A stretch of 63,081 bases of DNA from an uncultured Lachnospiraceae bacterium. GTDB taxonomy: Bacteria; Bacillota; Clostridia; Lachnospirales; Lachnospiraceae. Shown here one piece after another: positions 54,089-62,181 of this stretch (position 1 is the stretch's first letter; the number at the start of each line of letters is the position of its first letter). The translations under genes and the position numbers were made by a program. Below the pieces are notes generated by a model, which was not told the origin of the DNA, did no database searches, and saw only the letters and a program-made list of their open reading frames with translations. The stretch spans positions 1 through 63,081 of the forward strand of contig CAKRPS010000011.1 in NCBI GenBank assembly GCA_934385475.1, read 5' to 3'.

Positions 54089-54343
54089 TCAAGAAAACCT
54101 CTTCATCCCTTTATTCAACGCTGCATAAAACTGTCCAAGATGACAGCCATCCACCAGTGCATGATTTGCCAAAATTGATACTGGCATGGTTATCCGCCCC
54201 TGTGCTTCCACAAATTTGCCCCATGTAATCCTTGGATTACTGTCAGCCGGAACAGGTGTTGGTTGATGCGTGATATCTACTTCAATCGTTACTCCGACAT
54301 ATGGGTCGCCATCATTTTCCTTATCTAAATTTCCAAGCCAGTT
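54089..54343 (-). pseudogene. Remnant of a chloramphenicol acetyltransferase-like gene
   Basis: An 84-codon open frame without a start of its own, read from the reverse complement. It contains GDPYVGVTIEVDITHQP, ITWGKFVEAQGRITMPVS and NHALVDGCHLGQF, matching the C-terminal third of CAT-fold acetyltransferases, including the catalytic His and the DG that follows it. Full-length proteins are about 210 to 220 aa, so the N-terminal two thirds are gone. An in-frame TGA lies at 54344, and the 3-prime end of the 790-aa gene overlaps the break. The fragment marks a recombination or insertion boundary. Confidence 0.75.
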
Positions 54344-56697
54344 TCAAAAGCACTTTGAAACTTCTTCATTTCCCTCATTGCGATCATCATTGCATCAATT
54401 GTTTCTTCAGTATTTTTCATATCCTGTTTAAGTTGCTCCTTCTCCTCTTTACTTGCCACATTATACCTTCTTTGAAGCTCGTTGAGTTGAATCTGTACAG
54501 AAGCAAGACTCTTTACATACTGTTCATAAATCGTATTTGAACATTCTATATCATGTTCATCGTTTAAGAAAATTTCTTTAAATGAAGTCATAAGTTTTGC
54601 GGACTGTATTATTGTATTTTTCTTTCCCAAAATCCCAATCGCAGATGTGGCTCCACCGGCTGCGGTTCCAACCCCTAGTCCCAGCAAAGCTCCACCGCCA
54701 ACAATAGTTGCGGTTCCTCCAGCCATTCCTAATCCGCCTGCGGCAATAGCACCTCCACCTAAATAGGCAAGGCATGCATTTGTTAACGCAGCCCCACTTA
54801 ATCCCGCAAAATTCGATCCCACAAGAAGCACCGCAATTTCCGGGGCAAAGATGCCAGCCGTAGCAACTACAGCTAACATAATCAAGAAAGAAATTGCCAA
54901 ACCTGTTACAGTCGATTTTACAACTTCATTTAAATCTCTGATATTCTTGTTATAGCAAGTACGCAAACGTTTAATATATCCCGGTTTATATATATTCTTC
55001 GGAATGAATTCCTCTAGGAATTTATCAGCTTCTCCCTTCTTATACCCATTAACGGAATTTTGAAGCACAGCATACTTCTTACTGGGTATCTCATTCCCCT
55101 TTACATCTTTTTCCGTGCTCAACGCATAATATGGTTCAAATAACATAGCCTCAAGCAACACTAATCTGAACCATCTCTCATTAGTCGAAGTTTCTTTCAC
55201 TCTTTCAATCAGTTCTTTTTCTTCGAACCAACAAAGTTTTGCTTCGCTGTCATTAACAAATCCAGCAAAGCCGCGTTCCATGTATAATTTCCATTCTTCA
55301 AGCCATTTACTCTTCAAATTGACTATTTTCTCTTTTCCGATAGCAATATTAGTGCACCTAATATCGTTTTTCGTCTTTTGCATCTCAAGGTTATATAAAA
55401 TCACTGTCTGTTCAACAGTCAATCCAAATTTGTCTAAATCCATAGCTGCCTCCATATATTTATATATTTGATTATCTTCATCCGTAAATGTATTTAGTTT
55501 GATTTTTTCATAAAGATTTTTAATTTTCTGAACATCTCGTACCTTTAGAAAGTTTATTGTTTCCTTTCCTAATGCAACTGTAAATCTTCCGACGCCAACA
55601 TAATTGATGGAAACAAAATATTTTTTTGATACTATTGCATCTGTAACGTCAAGTACTGTAAATACCCCCGTAGCAATAGTAATCATTCGATCAAGAGTTG
55701 GATTTCCAAAAGGCTTCACACAATTCCAATTAAGATTTTTCAAATCCTCAAACGAACTGATCTTCTCTACACTCAGTTCTATCCCTAATCTACGCATAAA
55801 ATAAAAGCTTCTTACTATGCATTCATTAGCAATAACCGGAATAGCTTGTCTTCCCAGTTCGGCTACTGCTCCCAATTCTCCTCTGAAATCAAACTTGATT
55901 TCTGTTCCTTTAATTATCTTTCCATTTTCATCATACTTGGCAAAAGCTGTTCCATTAAATAACTTTGAAATATAAACAGATAAATCAGTGCCTTTGACCT
56001 TGGCATTCTTAAAACATGGAATTGCAGATATTTCCTTTGCTAATGATAATAATGGACCCGGTATACCGGTTCCACCACTTAACCCGGCTGTTGAACTGGA
56101 TCCAGCAATATCACTTATTAAATGAAAGAACCACCCTACTGTTCCTTTAAATATTTTGTCTGGTATGTCTACTCCAATAAGCTGCTTATGTGTAGCCGGA
56201 ATGGGAACAATCTTAAACATTCCGGTCGTATCTGTACCATATGCCATCTCTGTAAACTGGGTCAGCAGTGAAAAAATCAATCCAATAATCGTTGGATGAT
56301 GTGCGAAATCTCTTAAATGATGTTGCAGGCCTCCTCCGAAATCAGGCGTATTGCCATCAGCCGCAAGTGGAAACCTTTCTTCTAAAAATTTCACACAACC
56401 TTTAAGATTATCTTCCTTGCAGCCAAGCATATGTGATGTCTTTTTCACCAATTCTTCTACCTGCTCGCCAGAAAATTTTCGTCCGCGCGCAAGATCAAAA
56501 TCCCCTACCCATAAGACATCCATCATTCCACAAACAATACCGGATGCAACTGCAATAAAATAATCCAAATTATCCGCATGAGGTGATAACATGTCAATTT
56601 GTTTATTTAGTTCATAGATACTACCTTCTATGTCTGTACTGACCAATTCTTGATTCTCATATACCTTTATATCACACTCATCTTTATCTCTGTTCAT
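54325..56697 (-). CDS. 790-aa protein of unknown function with glycine-rich membrane region
   Basis: I do not recognise a named family. Residues given are from the longest frame (793 aa). The N-terminal half has a His-rich segment QHHLRDFAHHPTIIG (128 to 142), FFHLISDIAGSSSTAGLSGG (193 to 212) and FDFRGELGAVAELGRQAIP (272 to 290). Residues about 600 to 697 are strongly hydrophobic and Gly/Ala-rich with small-residue zippers (GGGALLGLGVGTAAGG). The C-terminal 70 residues form a coiled coil. The ATG at 56697 is chosen over a GTG 3 codons earlier, which sits too close to the GGGG. It is last in a cluster with a WYL regulator and a HAD phosphatase. A membrane-acting effector is possible. Confidence 0.7.
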   Translation of the reverse strand: MNRDKDECDIKVYENQELVSTDIEGSIYELNKQIDMLSPHADNLDYFIAVASGIVCGMMDVLWVGDFDLARGRKFSGEQVEELVKKTSHMLGCKEDNLKGCVKFLEERFPLAADGNTPDFGGGLQHHLRDFAHHPTIIGLIFSLLTQFTEMAYGTDTTGMFKIVPIPATHKQLIGVDIPDKIFKGTVGWFFHLISDIAGSSSTAGLSGGTGIPGPLLSLAKEISAIPCFKNAKVKGTDLSVYISKLFNGTAFAKYDENGKIIKGTEIKFDFRGELGAVAELGRQAIPVIANECIVRSFYFMRRLGIELSVEKISSFEDLKNLNWNCVKPFGNPTLDRMITIATGVFTVLDVTDAIVSKKYFVSINYVGVGRFTVALGKETINFLKVRDVQKIKNLYEKIKLNTFTDEDNQIYKYMEAAMDLDKFGLTVEQTVILYNLEMQKTKNDIRCTNIAIGKEKIVNLKSKWLEEWKLYMERGFAGFVNDSEAKLCWFEEKELIERVKETSTNERWFRLVLLEAMLFEPYYALSTEKDVKGNEIPSKKYAVLQNSVNGYKKGEADKFLEEFIPKNIYKPGYIKRLRTCYNKNIRDLNEVVKSTVTGLAISFLIMLAVVATAGIFAPEIAVLLVGSNFAGLSGAALTNACLAYLGGGAIAAGGLGMAGGTATIVGGGALLGLGVGTAAGGATSAIGILGKKNTIIQSAKLMTSFKEIFLNDEHDIECSNTIYEQYVKSLASVQIQLNELQRRYNVASKEEKEQLKQDMKNTEETIDAMMIAMREMKKFQSAFETGLEI

Positions 56698-56788
56698 TAT
56701 TTGCACAACCCCAAATTAATCTAATTATCAGTATATTCTTTTCCTGACATAAGTAACTACATAACAAGTAACTGATCATCAAAAAATA

Positions 56789-57151
56789 TTACATGTGTTG
56801 AAGAAATGCCATCATGTTTTTACGACTTATTCTTATGTAACTTTCCTGACCATTTTTAAACCTTACATTATAATAAAAATATGTCTTATACTTTAAGCCA
56901 ACCATCCTCTTTTTTTCTTTTACAAAGTCGTATGATTCAACGGTGTCTTCACCTAACGGGATAACTGCCCCACTTTCAGAATCAACCACAATGCAGGCCG
57001 TATCATCAAACCTGGCAATTTTACATTCTGCATAATCGCCCATTTTAACCTTACTTCCATGATTTCCAAGCAGATAATGTGTCACTTCTTTTAGCGCTGC
57101 CGGCCCTAATGCTACTACTATTTTCATTGCTATCTTTTCTGCTACAGCCAT
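56789..57151 (-). CDS. 120-aa unknown protein of the WYL/HAD cluster
   Basis: Unrecognised protein of 120 aa. The N-terminus MAVAEKIAMKIVVALGPAAL is helical and somewhat amphipathic; the rest is beta-rich with alternating charged and aromatic residues (KYKTYFYYNVRF). No signal peptide is evident. GGAGG lies 12 bases before the ATG at 57151; a longer frame to 57181 lacks a ribosome site. It is 44 bases after the HAD gene and 91 bases before the 790-aa gene, so it may be the partner or immunity component of the large protein. Confidence 0.65.
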   Translation of the reverse strand: MAVAEKIAMKIVVALGPAALKEVTHYLLGNHGSKVKMGDYAECKIARFDDTACIVVDSESGAVIPLGEDTVESYDFVKEKKRMVGLKYKTYFYYNVRFKNGQESYIRISRKNMMAFLQHM

Positions 57152-57195
57152 TTCTGTATATTTCCTCCTGTCATATAACAAAAATTATTCTAAAC

Positions 57196-58032
57196 TTATT
57201 TTTCTATTTTCTCATACTTTTTAAATTTCGGTGAATACCTCTGCACTTCATCAATCTGGTAATACTGGTCTCCTTTGATCCTCGCATGATGCTTGTGCCA
57301 CATGCCCTTTTCCTCCAGCTTTTTTACTATCAGCTGTCCCCTCGTCGAAAGCTTTAGACCCTTGTTGAGGGTAGTTTTGTATAATTTAAATGCAAAACCA
57401 TTTCGGCGAACCAGACAGGTAGTGACACCTGCCCTATTTCCCCCTACGATGTCATCACGCATGCTGTTACCAATATGCGCCATCTGGTTTTTTTCCAGAT
57501 GATATTTTTCCAGCGTCCTTTCAAAGCTTGCTGTTTCCGGCTTATTTGCCTTGCTGATATATCCATCAGCATTTAAGCTCTCATAGGCTCCTTCTCCAAT
57601 TCCTACACTGGCATTTGTCATCAGAATCACAATAAAGCCCATTTCCTTTAATTCCTGAACTAGGTGTATTGCATCCTTTGGCATTTTCACATTCAAAAAA
57701 GGCACCTTGTCCTCAATATTGTCCAACAGGCAGTCATTAATTGTATCATCCACATCAAAAGAAAGCAGTTTAATGCCTTTTTCTTTCAATTTTACGTAGT
57801 TAATCCGGTAAATGCTCTTCTGATATACATCAGGAACATATACTCTTAATTCATCTTCGGTCATGCTGCATAATTGTTTCCAGAACTCTTCCCTATCTGC
57901 TTTCTCGTTTCCCAATATGCCCCCTGATTTTCCGGCAACATATCGTATTATTTCTTTTGGTTCCTCCCTGACATCAGAGCCTGTTGTTTCTGATGTTTGC
58001 ACTGTTGGCATCTCATAGTTCCTAATCTCCAT
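57196..58032 (-). CDS. HAD superfamily phosphatase-like protein
   Basis: 278-aa protein. After a polar N-terminal 90 residues, the HAD core has all four motifs: DVDDT in LLSFDVDDTIND (motif I), LMTNAS (motif II), the Lys in KANKPETASFERTL (motif III) and GNSMRDDIVGGNRAG (motif IV). It resembles YqeG-like or phosphoglycolate-phosphatase-like members; the substrate is unknown. AAGGAGG precedes the ATG at 58032. It lies 42 bases downstream of the WYL regulator in the same direction. Confidence 0.82.
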   Translation of the reverse strand: MEIRNYEMPTVQTSETTGSDVREEPKEIIRYVAGKSGGILGNEKADREEFWKQLCSMTEDELRVYVPDVYQKSIYRINYVKLKEKGIKLLSFDVDDTINDCLLDNIEDKVPFLNVKMPKDAIHLVQELKEMGFIVILMTNASVGIGEGAYESLNADGYISKANKPETASFERTLEKYHLEKNQMAHIGNSMRDDIVGGNRAGVTTCLVRRNGFAFKLYKTTLNKGLKLSTRGQLIVKKLEEKGMWHKHHARIKGDQYYQIDEVQRYSPKFKKYEKIEK

Positions 58033-58074
58033 AAAAAATCCTCCTTGTATAATATTTATTATGAATCCACGCTC

Positions 58075-59085
58075 CTACTCCCGATACTTATCGATCATCT
58101 GCAAAAGCATGTCTTTCATTTCATTTCGCATGGACAAAGGTCGAAGCACCTCTATCGAATCTCCCTGACTCAGCAGCCACATCAAAATCCCTTTACCGTA
58201 CACCTCTGCTTCAACCCGGTAGGTACCCTCCTGCCGGGATACAATCTGTGCTGTCGGGAGTCTGTCCAAGATAGCCTCAATACTTTTTCCCGTATAATTA
58301 AATTGAATTTTCACCAGCTTACCTGGGAACATAAACTGCACTCGTTTGCGAAATTCTCCCTCTTCAAAACGGTTCGCACCTGTTGACTGAAATTTTTCAT
58401 TCAGGGTTGTCAGATTTGTGATACGGTCTATCCGGAAAACTGCGGGGTAGTCATACTTTAATTCATAATTCTGTTCGTCATTTTTTTCCACGATAAAGGC
58501 GATCAGATAAAAATAGTATTCTGAAAAGATGATTGTCACCGGTCTGACCACTCTCATAACAGTTTCCTGTACCGGCAGTTTCTTTTCATAAGAAATCTCA
58601 AGAAGCTTACACTCCTGTATTTTCTCCCCCACCTGCCACAGCTTATCTCCTATATTGGATTTATGGTGCAACTCAACATAATGATATCTTTCATTCGATA
58701 AAAGCTTCGTAACGAGCCACATATTCTTATAAGGAACACACCCGGCAATCAGTTTATCCAGGATCACATTGATTTCCTTTTTGGTAAAAGCCCTGCTTTC
58801 CAGAAGGATTTTGCTCACCGCGAGGATCTCATCATTGCTCATGAGAGAGCCCTCTGTTCCATCCATTACAAATCCTTCCATGGAACGGTTATATACAACC
58901 GTTCTCATGTCGGCCTCTTTCTGTCTCCGTTCTGAGAGAAATGCCCTGATATCATCAAGGTCTCTCTGCACGGTTCGTTCATCCACGCCGAACTTACCCG
59001 CTTCTTCTCTTTTATTAATTGTTTTTCCTTCGCACAACCGGACATACATATCCAAAATTCGCGAATTTTTTGCTCTTTTCTCCAT
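58075..59085 (-). CDS. WYL-domain transcriptional regulator
   Basis: 336-aa regulator. An N-terminal DeoR-like winged helix-turn-helix (RILDMYVRLCEGKTINKREEAGKFGVDERTVQRDL, about 9 to 44) precedes the WYL domain, with the variant YYFYLIAF in the place of WYL (about 194 to 201). A C-terminal WCX region ends the protein. WYL domains bind ligands such as nucleic acids or nucleotides, and these regulators often control defence or stress loci. It is the first gene of the cluster with the HAD and unknown genes. A 16-bp near-palindrome lies 24 bases upstream of its start. Confidence 0.88.
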   Translation of the reverse strand: MEKRAKNSRILDMYVRLCEGKTINKREEAGKFGVDERTVQRDLDDIRAFLSERRQKEADMRTVVYNRSMEGFVMDGTEGSLMSNDEILAVSKILLESRAFTKKEINVILDKLIAGCVPYKNMWLVTKLLSNERYHYVELHHKSNIGDKLWQVGEKIQECKLLEISYEKKLPVQETVMRVVRPVTIIFSEYYFYLIAFIVEKNDEQNYELKYDYPAVFRIDRITNLTTLNEKFQSTGANRFEEGEFRKRVQFMFPGKLVKIQFNYTGKSIEAILDRLPTAQIVSRQEGTYRVEAEVYGKGILMWLLSQGDSIEVLRPLSMRNEMKDMLLQMIDKYRE

Positions 59086-59108
59086 GTATCATCCCTTACT
59101 TAACAGAG

Positions 59109-59124
59109 TGACATATTTTGTCAT
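59109..59124. promoter_or_regulatory. Operator candidate, copy 1
   Basis: TGACATATTTTGTCAT, with inverted arms TGACA and TGTCA. It lies 24 to 39 bases upstream of the WYL gene start. An identical 16-mer is at 59973 to 59988. Confidence 0.6.
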
Positions 59125-59307
59125 GAACATATTTTCTATTCCTTAGTGTATACAATATTTTCCATCTTTTGGTCTGCTGTCAGCAGACAATCAGATTCTA
59201 ATTATCTATTTGTTTTGTAAACCACATATTGAGTATTCATATACCCCTTTGAGATATTTTTACTTAAATTGATCACACTATAAAATATACAGAAAGGGGG
59301 TTATTAC

Positions 59308-59643
59308 ATGGACTATTTGAGGTTAGGAAAAAGAATCCGCGAAGAACGGCTTCGATTGAATCTCACCCAGGCACAGCTTGCAGAAGATATCGATATATCA
59401 GATACCTACATGGGTGCCATCGAACGCGGCGAAAGAAGTCTTACTCTGGATACGCTGGTCAGACTCGTCAATCGGCTTGGCGTAACCGTCGATTATATTC
59501 TGTCTGACTCCGTAGCAGACTGTGATTCCAACATCATGGAGCAGTTCAAGCAAATTATTGACCGTCAACCACTTGCACGTAAACAAATGGCTCTGAATGT
59601 ACTTCGTTCTATTTTTTCTTATTTTGAAAACAATGAATCCTGA
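59308..59643 (+). CDS. Xre-family helix-turn-helix regulator
   Basis: 111-aa DNA-binding protein. The HTH_3 domain occupies about residues 6 to 60 (RLGKRIREERLRLNLTQAQL, then YMGAIERGERSLTLDTLVRL), typical of phage-repressor-like Xre proteins. The C-terminal half is helical and may dimerise. The ATG at 59308 follows AAAGGGGG. The gene is divergent from the WYL gene and ends in a strong terminator; ATACCCCTT motifs flank it. The target is unknown, and may be its own promoter. Confidence 0.9.
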   Translation: MDYLRLGKRIREERLRLNLTQAQLAEDIDISDTYMGAIERGERSLTLDTLVRLVNRLGVTVDYILSDSVADCDSNIMEQFKQIIDRQPLARKQMALNVLRSIFSYFENNES

Positions 59644-59656
59644 TTCATTGTTTTTT
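59627..59656 (+). terminator. Terminator of the Xre gene
   Basis: Long AT-rich perfect inverted repeat around AACAATGAATC and GATTCATTGTT (59630 to 59652), followed by a T run. The stop codon is inside the hairpin. Confidence 0.85.
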
Positions 59657-59730
59657 CTTTTTCACTGAAATTATAATATTCTATCAACCACTTATTGTCA
59701 ATACAAATACCCCTTATAGTACACATTGCT

Positions 59731-59925
59731 TTATTTTACGTTTTGGCGGAGATTTCGTACAAAGTCCACATCTCCCACCAGCCTTTGAATGGCCACATTA
59801 ACAAGAAATTCTACCGATACAGAGTATTCCGCGGCTAGATTATACAGCCTGTCATATAACATAGGATTTGACAATCGAACCGTAAATTTTTCACTGTTTT
59901 CAGAACATTCCATACCAATCTCCAT
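59731..59925 (-). CDS. Ribbon-helix-helix (CopG-like) DNA-binding protein
   Basis: 64-aa protein with the ribbon-helix-helix pattern: a short beta strand KFTVRLS followed by two helices (PMLYDRLYNLAAEY and VEFLVNVAIQRLV). Such proteins are small repressors or antitoxins. The longest frame begins at 60033 but crosses a terminator hairpin; the ATG at 59925 with AAGGAGG is preferred. No toxin gene follows, because the convergent Xre gene ends 88 bases away. An exact copy of the motif in front of the WYL gene lies 48 bases upstream. Confidence 0.7.
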   Translation of the reverse strand: MEIGMECSENSEKFTVRLSNPMLYDRLYNLAAEYSVSVEFLVNVAIQRLVGDVDFVRNLRQNVK

Positions 59926-59972
59926 TTCTGCGCATGTCCTCCTTACTTCTATTCGATAATAGCAAACTACTT

Positions 59973-59988
59973 TGACATATTTTGTCAT
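59973..59988. promoter_or_regulatory. Operator candidate, copy 2
   Basis: TGACATATTTTGTCAT, identical to 59109 to 59124 and in the same orientation. The match continues for AACA after one mismatch (20 of 21 bases). It lies 48 bases upstream of the ribbon-helix-helix gene. Confidence 0.6.
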
Positions 59989-59994
59989 CAACAA

Positions 59995-60027
59995 AAAAAT
60001 TCCGCCTATAAAATAAGCGGAATTTTT
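59995..60027 (-). terminator. Terminator after the kinase gene
   Basis: Eleven-base perfect stem AAAAATTCCGC with GCGGAATTTTT, 11-base loop, giving a T run on both strands. It separates the kinase gene (stop 60070) from the ribbon-helix-helix gene. Confidence 0.8.
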
Positions 60028-60069
60028 ACTCATCTATCTTTCTATGATTTTTTATATGAAATTCCTCAG

Positions 60070-61596
60070 TTAATTAGTATACCACGGACTGAAATATTCT
60101 TCCGGAATCGGATCCGGTATGGAGCTCGAGTGATATTCATTCGGTCTTGACGTGAATACCTGTACGGTAAAGCGATATCGATTATCGTGATCCGACAGAT
60201 ATTCCGGCATGATCTTGATTCCTTTGCCACCTCTTTCTATAATATCTGCTTTCGACCACATATTATTGGTTACGTAGTTGCCATCCTTGTCATAAACGGT
60301 CACATTGAAACAATCTGCATCAGCATACTCATCCAGATTGTCCCACATAGCGCAACAGACTCTTCCATTGGTATCGTCATACAACTGCCATCGAAGTCCG
60401 GTTGGTGTCGGTAATTCCGGTGCAAACTGTCCTTTATAGACAAAGCCGTCTGACATGGCATATGCACTGTCTGCATAATGGATCTGATCTCCAACCGCAC
60501 AGACTGCAAAATAATAGACTCCATCCTCCTGTAGATACCAGGTCAGATTATCATGATAGGTAGAGGTTTCCTCATCAATTCCACCGTTGCCACGCATTCC
60601 GCCTTCCATGATCCATTCATCCTTTTCAGGATCCGGCGGTGTCTCTGTATCCAGTCTGTATATCCTGTATTGATAAGCCACCTCACCGGTACCGGACTCC
60701 GGAACATTTCCCCAGACTCCGATACCGCTTTCTCCCTGCCAGTGTGGATTAGCCGGGGCCTCCAAAGCCGGAAGTGTATCCTCTTCCATCTCCGTTGTTA
60801 CCTCTTGTGTTGTATCCGAAGGTACATCCTCTGCAGTTGTCACAGATTCCGTCCTTTGCTGCCCGATCTGCCACACCGTTATGGCTCCCAACAGCACGAT
60901 CAATACTCCTGCTATACAGATGCCTGTTCTGTATTTTCCAATTAAAAGAGCATTTCTGATCTGGTGCACAGACTGATATCTGTTATCCGGATTCAGATTA
61001 GTGCATTTCTGAATCACCTGCCGATAACATGGTTTGACCGCCTTATCACCTAACAACTGCTTCAAGGTAATTCCGAACGCATAAATATCCGTTCTCGCAT
61101 CCGTCTGAGCAAATCCATATTGTTCCGGCGGTGCGTATCCTCTGGTTCCAAGAAGCCTTGTATCCTGCTCCATCTCTTCCTTCTGCACACGTGCCGCGTC
61201 AAAATCAATCAGACGAATATGCCCATCCTTCGCATAGATAATATTGGATGGCTTGATATCTCTATGAATAATATCTTTTCCATGCAGATACTCCAGCACC
61301 GCACACAGTTCCTTTGCAGCACTGCATATTTTCTTTTCTGTCAGGCCTGCCTCTCCGATTGATACTCCTTCTATATACTCTTCCAGGACAATCGTTTTCT
61401 CCGGTGTCACACTCACCTCATATAACTCCGGCAGATACGAATGCCTACACTCTTTTAAGGTAAGATAGATCGGATATTATCCCTTCAATTCCTTGCGTAT
61501 AAACAGCTTTTGCTCTGGCTGCGCTTCCTTTTCACGCACCAGATAGATCGTTCCCTTTTCGCTTTGCTTGATCAGCTTAATCTCTTCGTATTCCAT
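60070..61596 (-). pseudogene. Membrane Ser/Thr protein kinase, disrupted by an in-frame stop
   Basis: Hanks-type kinase frame of 509 codons with one TAA at codon 40 (61477 to 61479). The reading frame is unchanged on both sides. Before the stop are a Gly-loop-like SEKGTIYLV and the ATP Lys in LFIRKE (K35). After it are HRDIKPSN (about 111), LIDFDAAR in the place of DFG, GTRGYAPPEQYG, one membrane helix (about 224 to 245) and two beta-rich extracellular domains resembling fibronectin type III. The only remaining long ORF starts at GTG 61416, lacking the N-lobe, so it should not be an active kinase. The start ATG at 61596 follows GGGGAAGAG. The partner HTH gene is divergent. Confidence 0.85.
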
Positions 61597-61621
61597 TCTC
61601 TTCCCCACTCTTGCCACATGA

Positions 61622-61651
61622 TTGATAACATGGTATAAAACTACTATACCA
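61622..61651 (+). promoter_or_regulatory. Promoter with overlapping operator in the kinase/HTH divergent region
   Basis: A perfect dyad TGGTATA, seven bases, TATACCA (61631 to 61651) overlaps the -10 of a plus-strand promoter: TTGATA (61622 to 61627), 17-base spacer, TATACC (61645 to 61650). It is a likely binding site for the HTH regulator encoded downstream. Confidence 0.6.
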
Positions 61652-61700
61652 ATTTTATTCCGGACATTTATTATAACAAATTAAAGAAGGAAAACACAAG

Positions 61701-62138
61701 ATGGAGAGAAAAACAACCTCGGAATTAAACCATGAGATAAAGTCAGCAACTGATATTGAAGATTACCTCATCAAAAATAAAGAAAACATGCTGAGATGTC
61801 CGCTATGCGACCATCTTAACATGCTTCTTGCCACAAAAAATATCAGTAAAGTTGAGGTAATACGCCGTTCCCACTTAGAGCGTAAATATGTCTATCAGAT
61901 CTTTTCCGGTGAAAAAAATCCTTCCCGCGAAACGCTGATCGCCCTGGCCTTTGGCTTCTCTCTGACTGATGTAGAAACGCAGACACTTCTGAAACTGTCC
62001 GGATACCGCGAATTGTATGCCCGGGATGTCCGGGACACCGTACTCTTATTTGCCCTACAAAAGAAGAAAACCTTGCTTGAAACTAACGAAATACTATACA
62101 AGCATGATTTCCCTCTGCTGGGGTCACCGGATAAATAA
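61701..62138 (+). CDS. Helix-turn-helix protein paired with the kinase gene
   Basis: 145-aa protein. The centre (about 45 to 100) has an Xre-like HTH: LNMLLATKNISKVEVIRRSHL, RKYVYQIFSGEKNPSRETL. Before it is a CPLCDH motif that could bind metal, and after it a helical region with YKHDFPLL. Proteins of this type are encoded divergently from Hanks-type kinases in Lachnospiraceae and may be regulators or substrates; this is inference from context. AAGAAGG precedes the ATG. Confidence 0.8.
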   Translation: MERKTTSELNHEIKSATDIEDYLIKNKENMLRCPLCDHLNMLLATKNISKVEVIRRSHLERKYVYQIFSGEKNPSRETLIALAFGFSLTDVETQTLLKLSGYRELYARDVRDTVLLFALQKKKTLLETNEILYKHDFPLLGSPDK

Positions 62139-62181
62139 AAATACAGCTTCTTTTCCTTCCATTTATATATAAATTGTAAAT

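Noticed and set aside
59926..60033. Longer N-terminus for the ribbon-helix-helix protein
   Set aside because: It would run through a terminator hairpin and the operator candidate; a good ribosome site precedes the ATG at 59925.
60070..61416. Treating the kinase as a complete gene starting at GTG 61416
   Set aside because: The kinase N-lobe, including the ATP Lys, is present in the same frame upstream of a single TAA, so the shorter ORF is the remnant of a longer gene.
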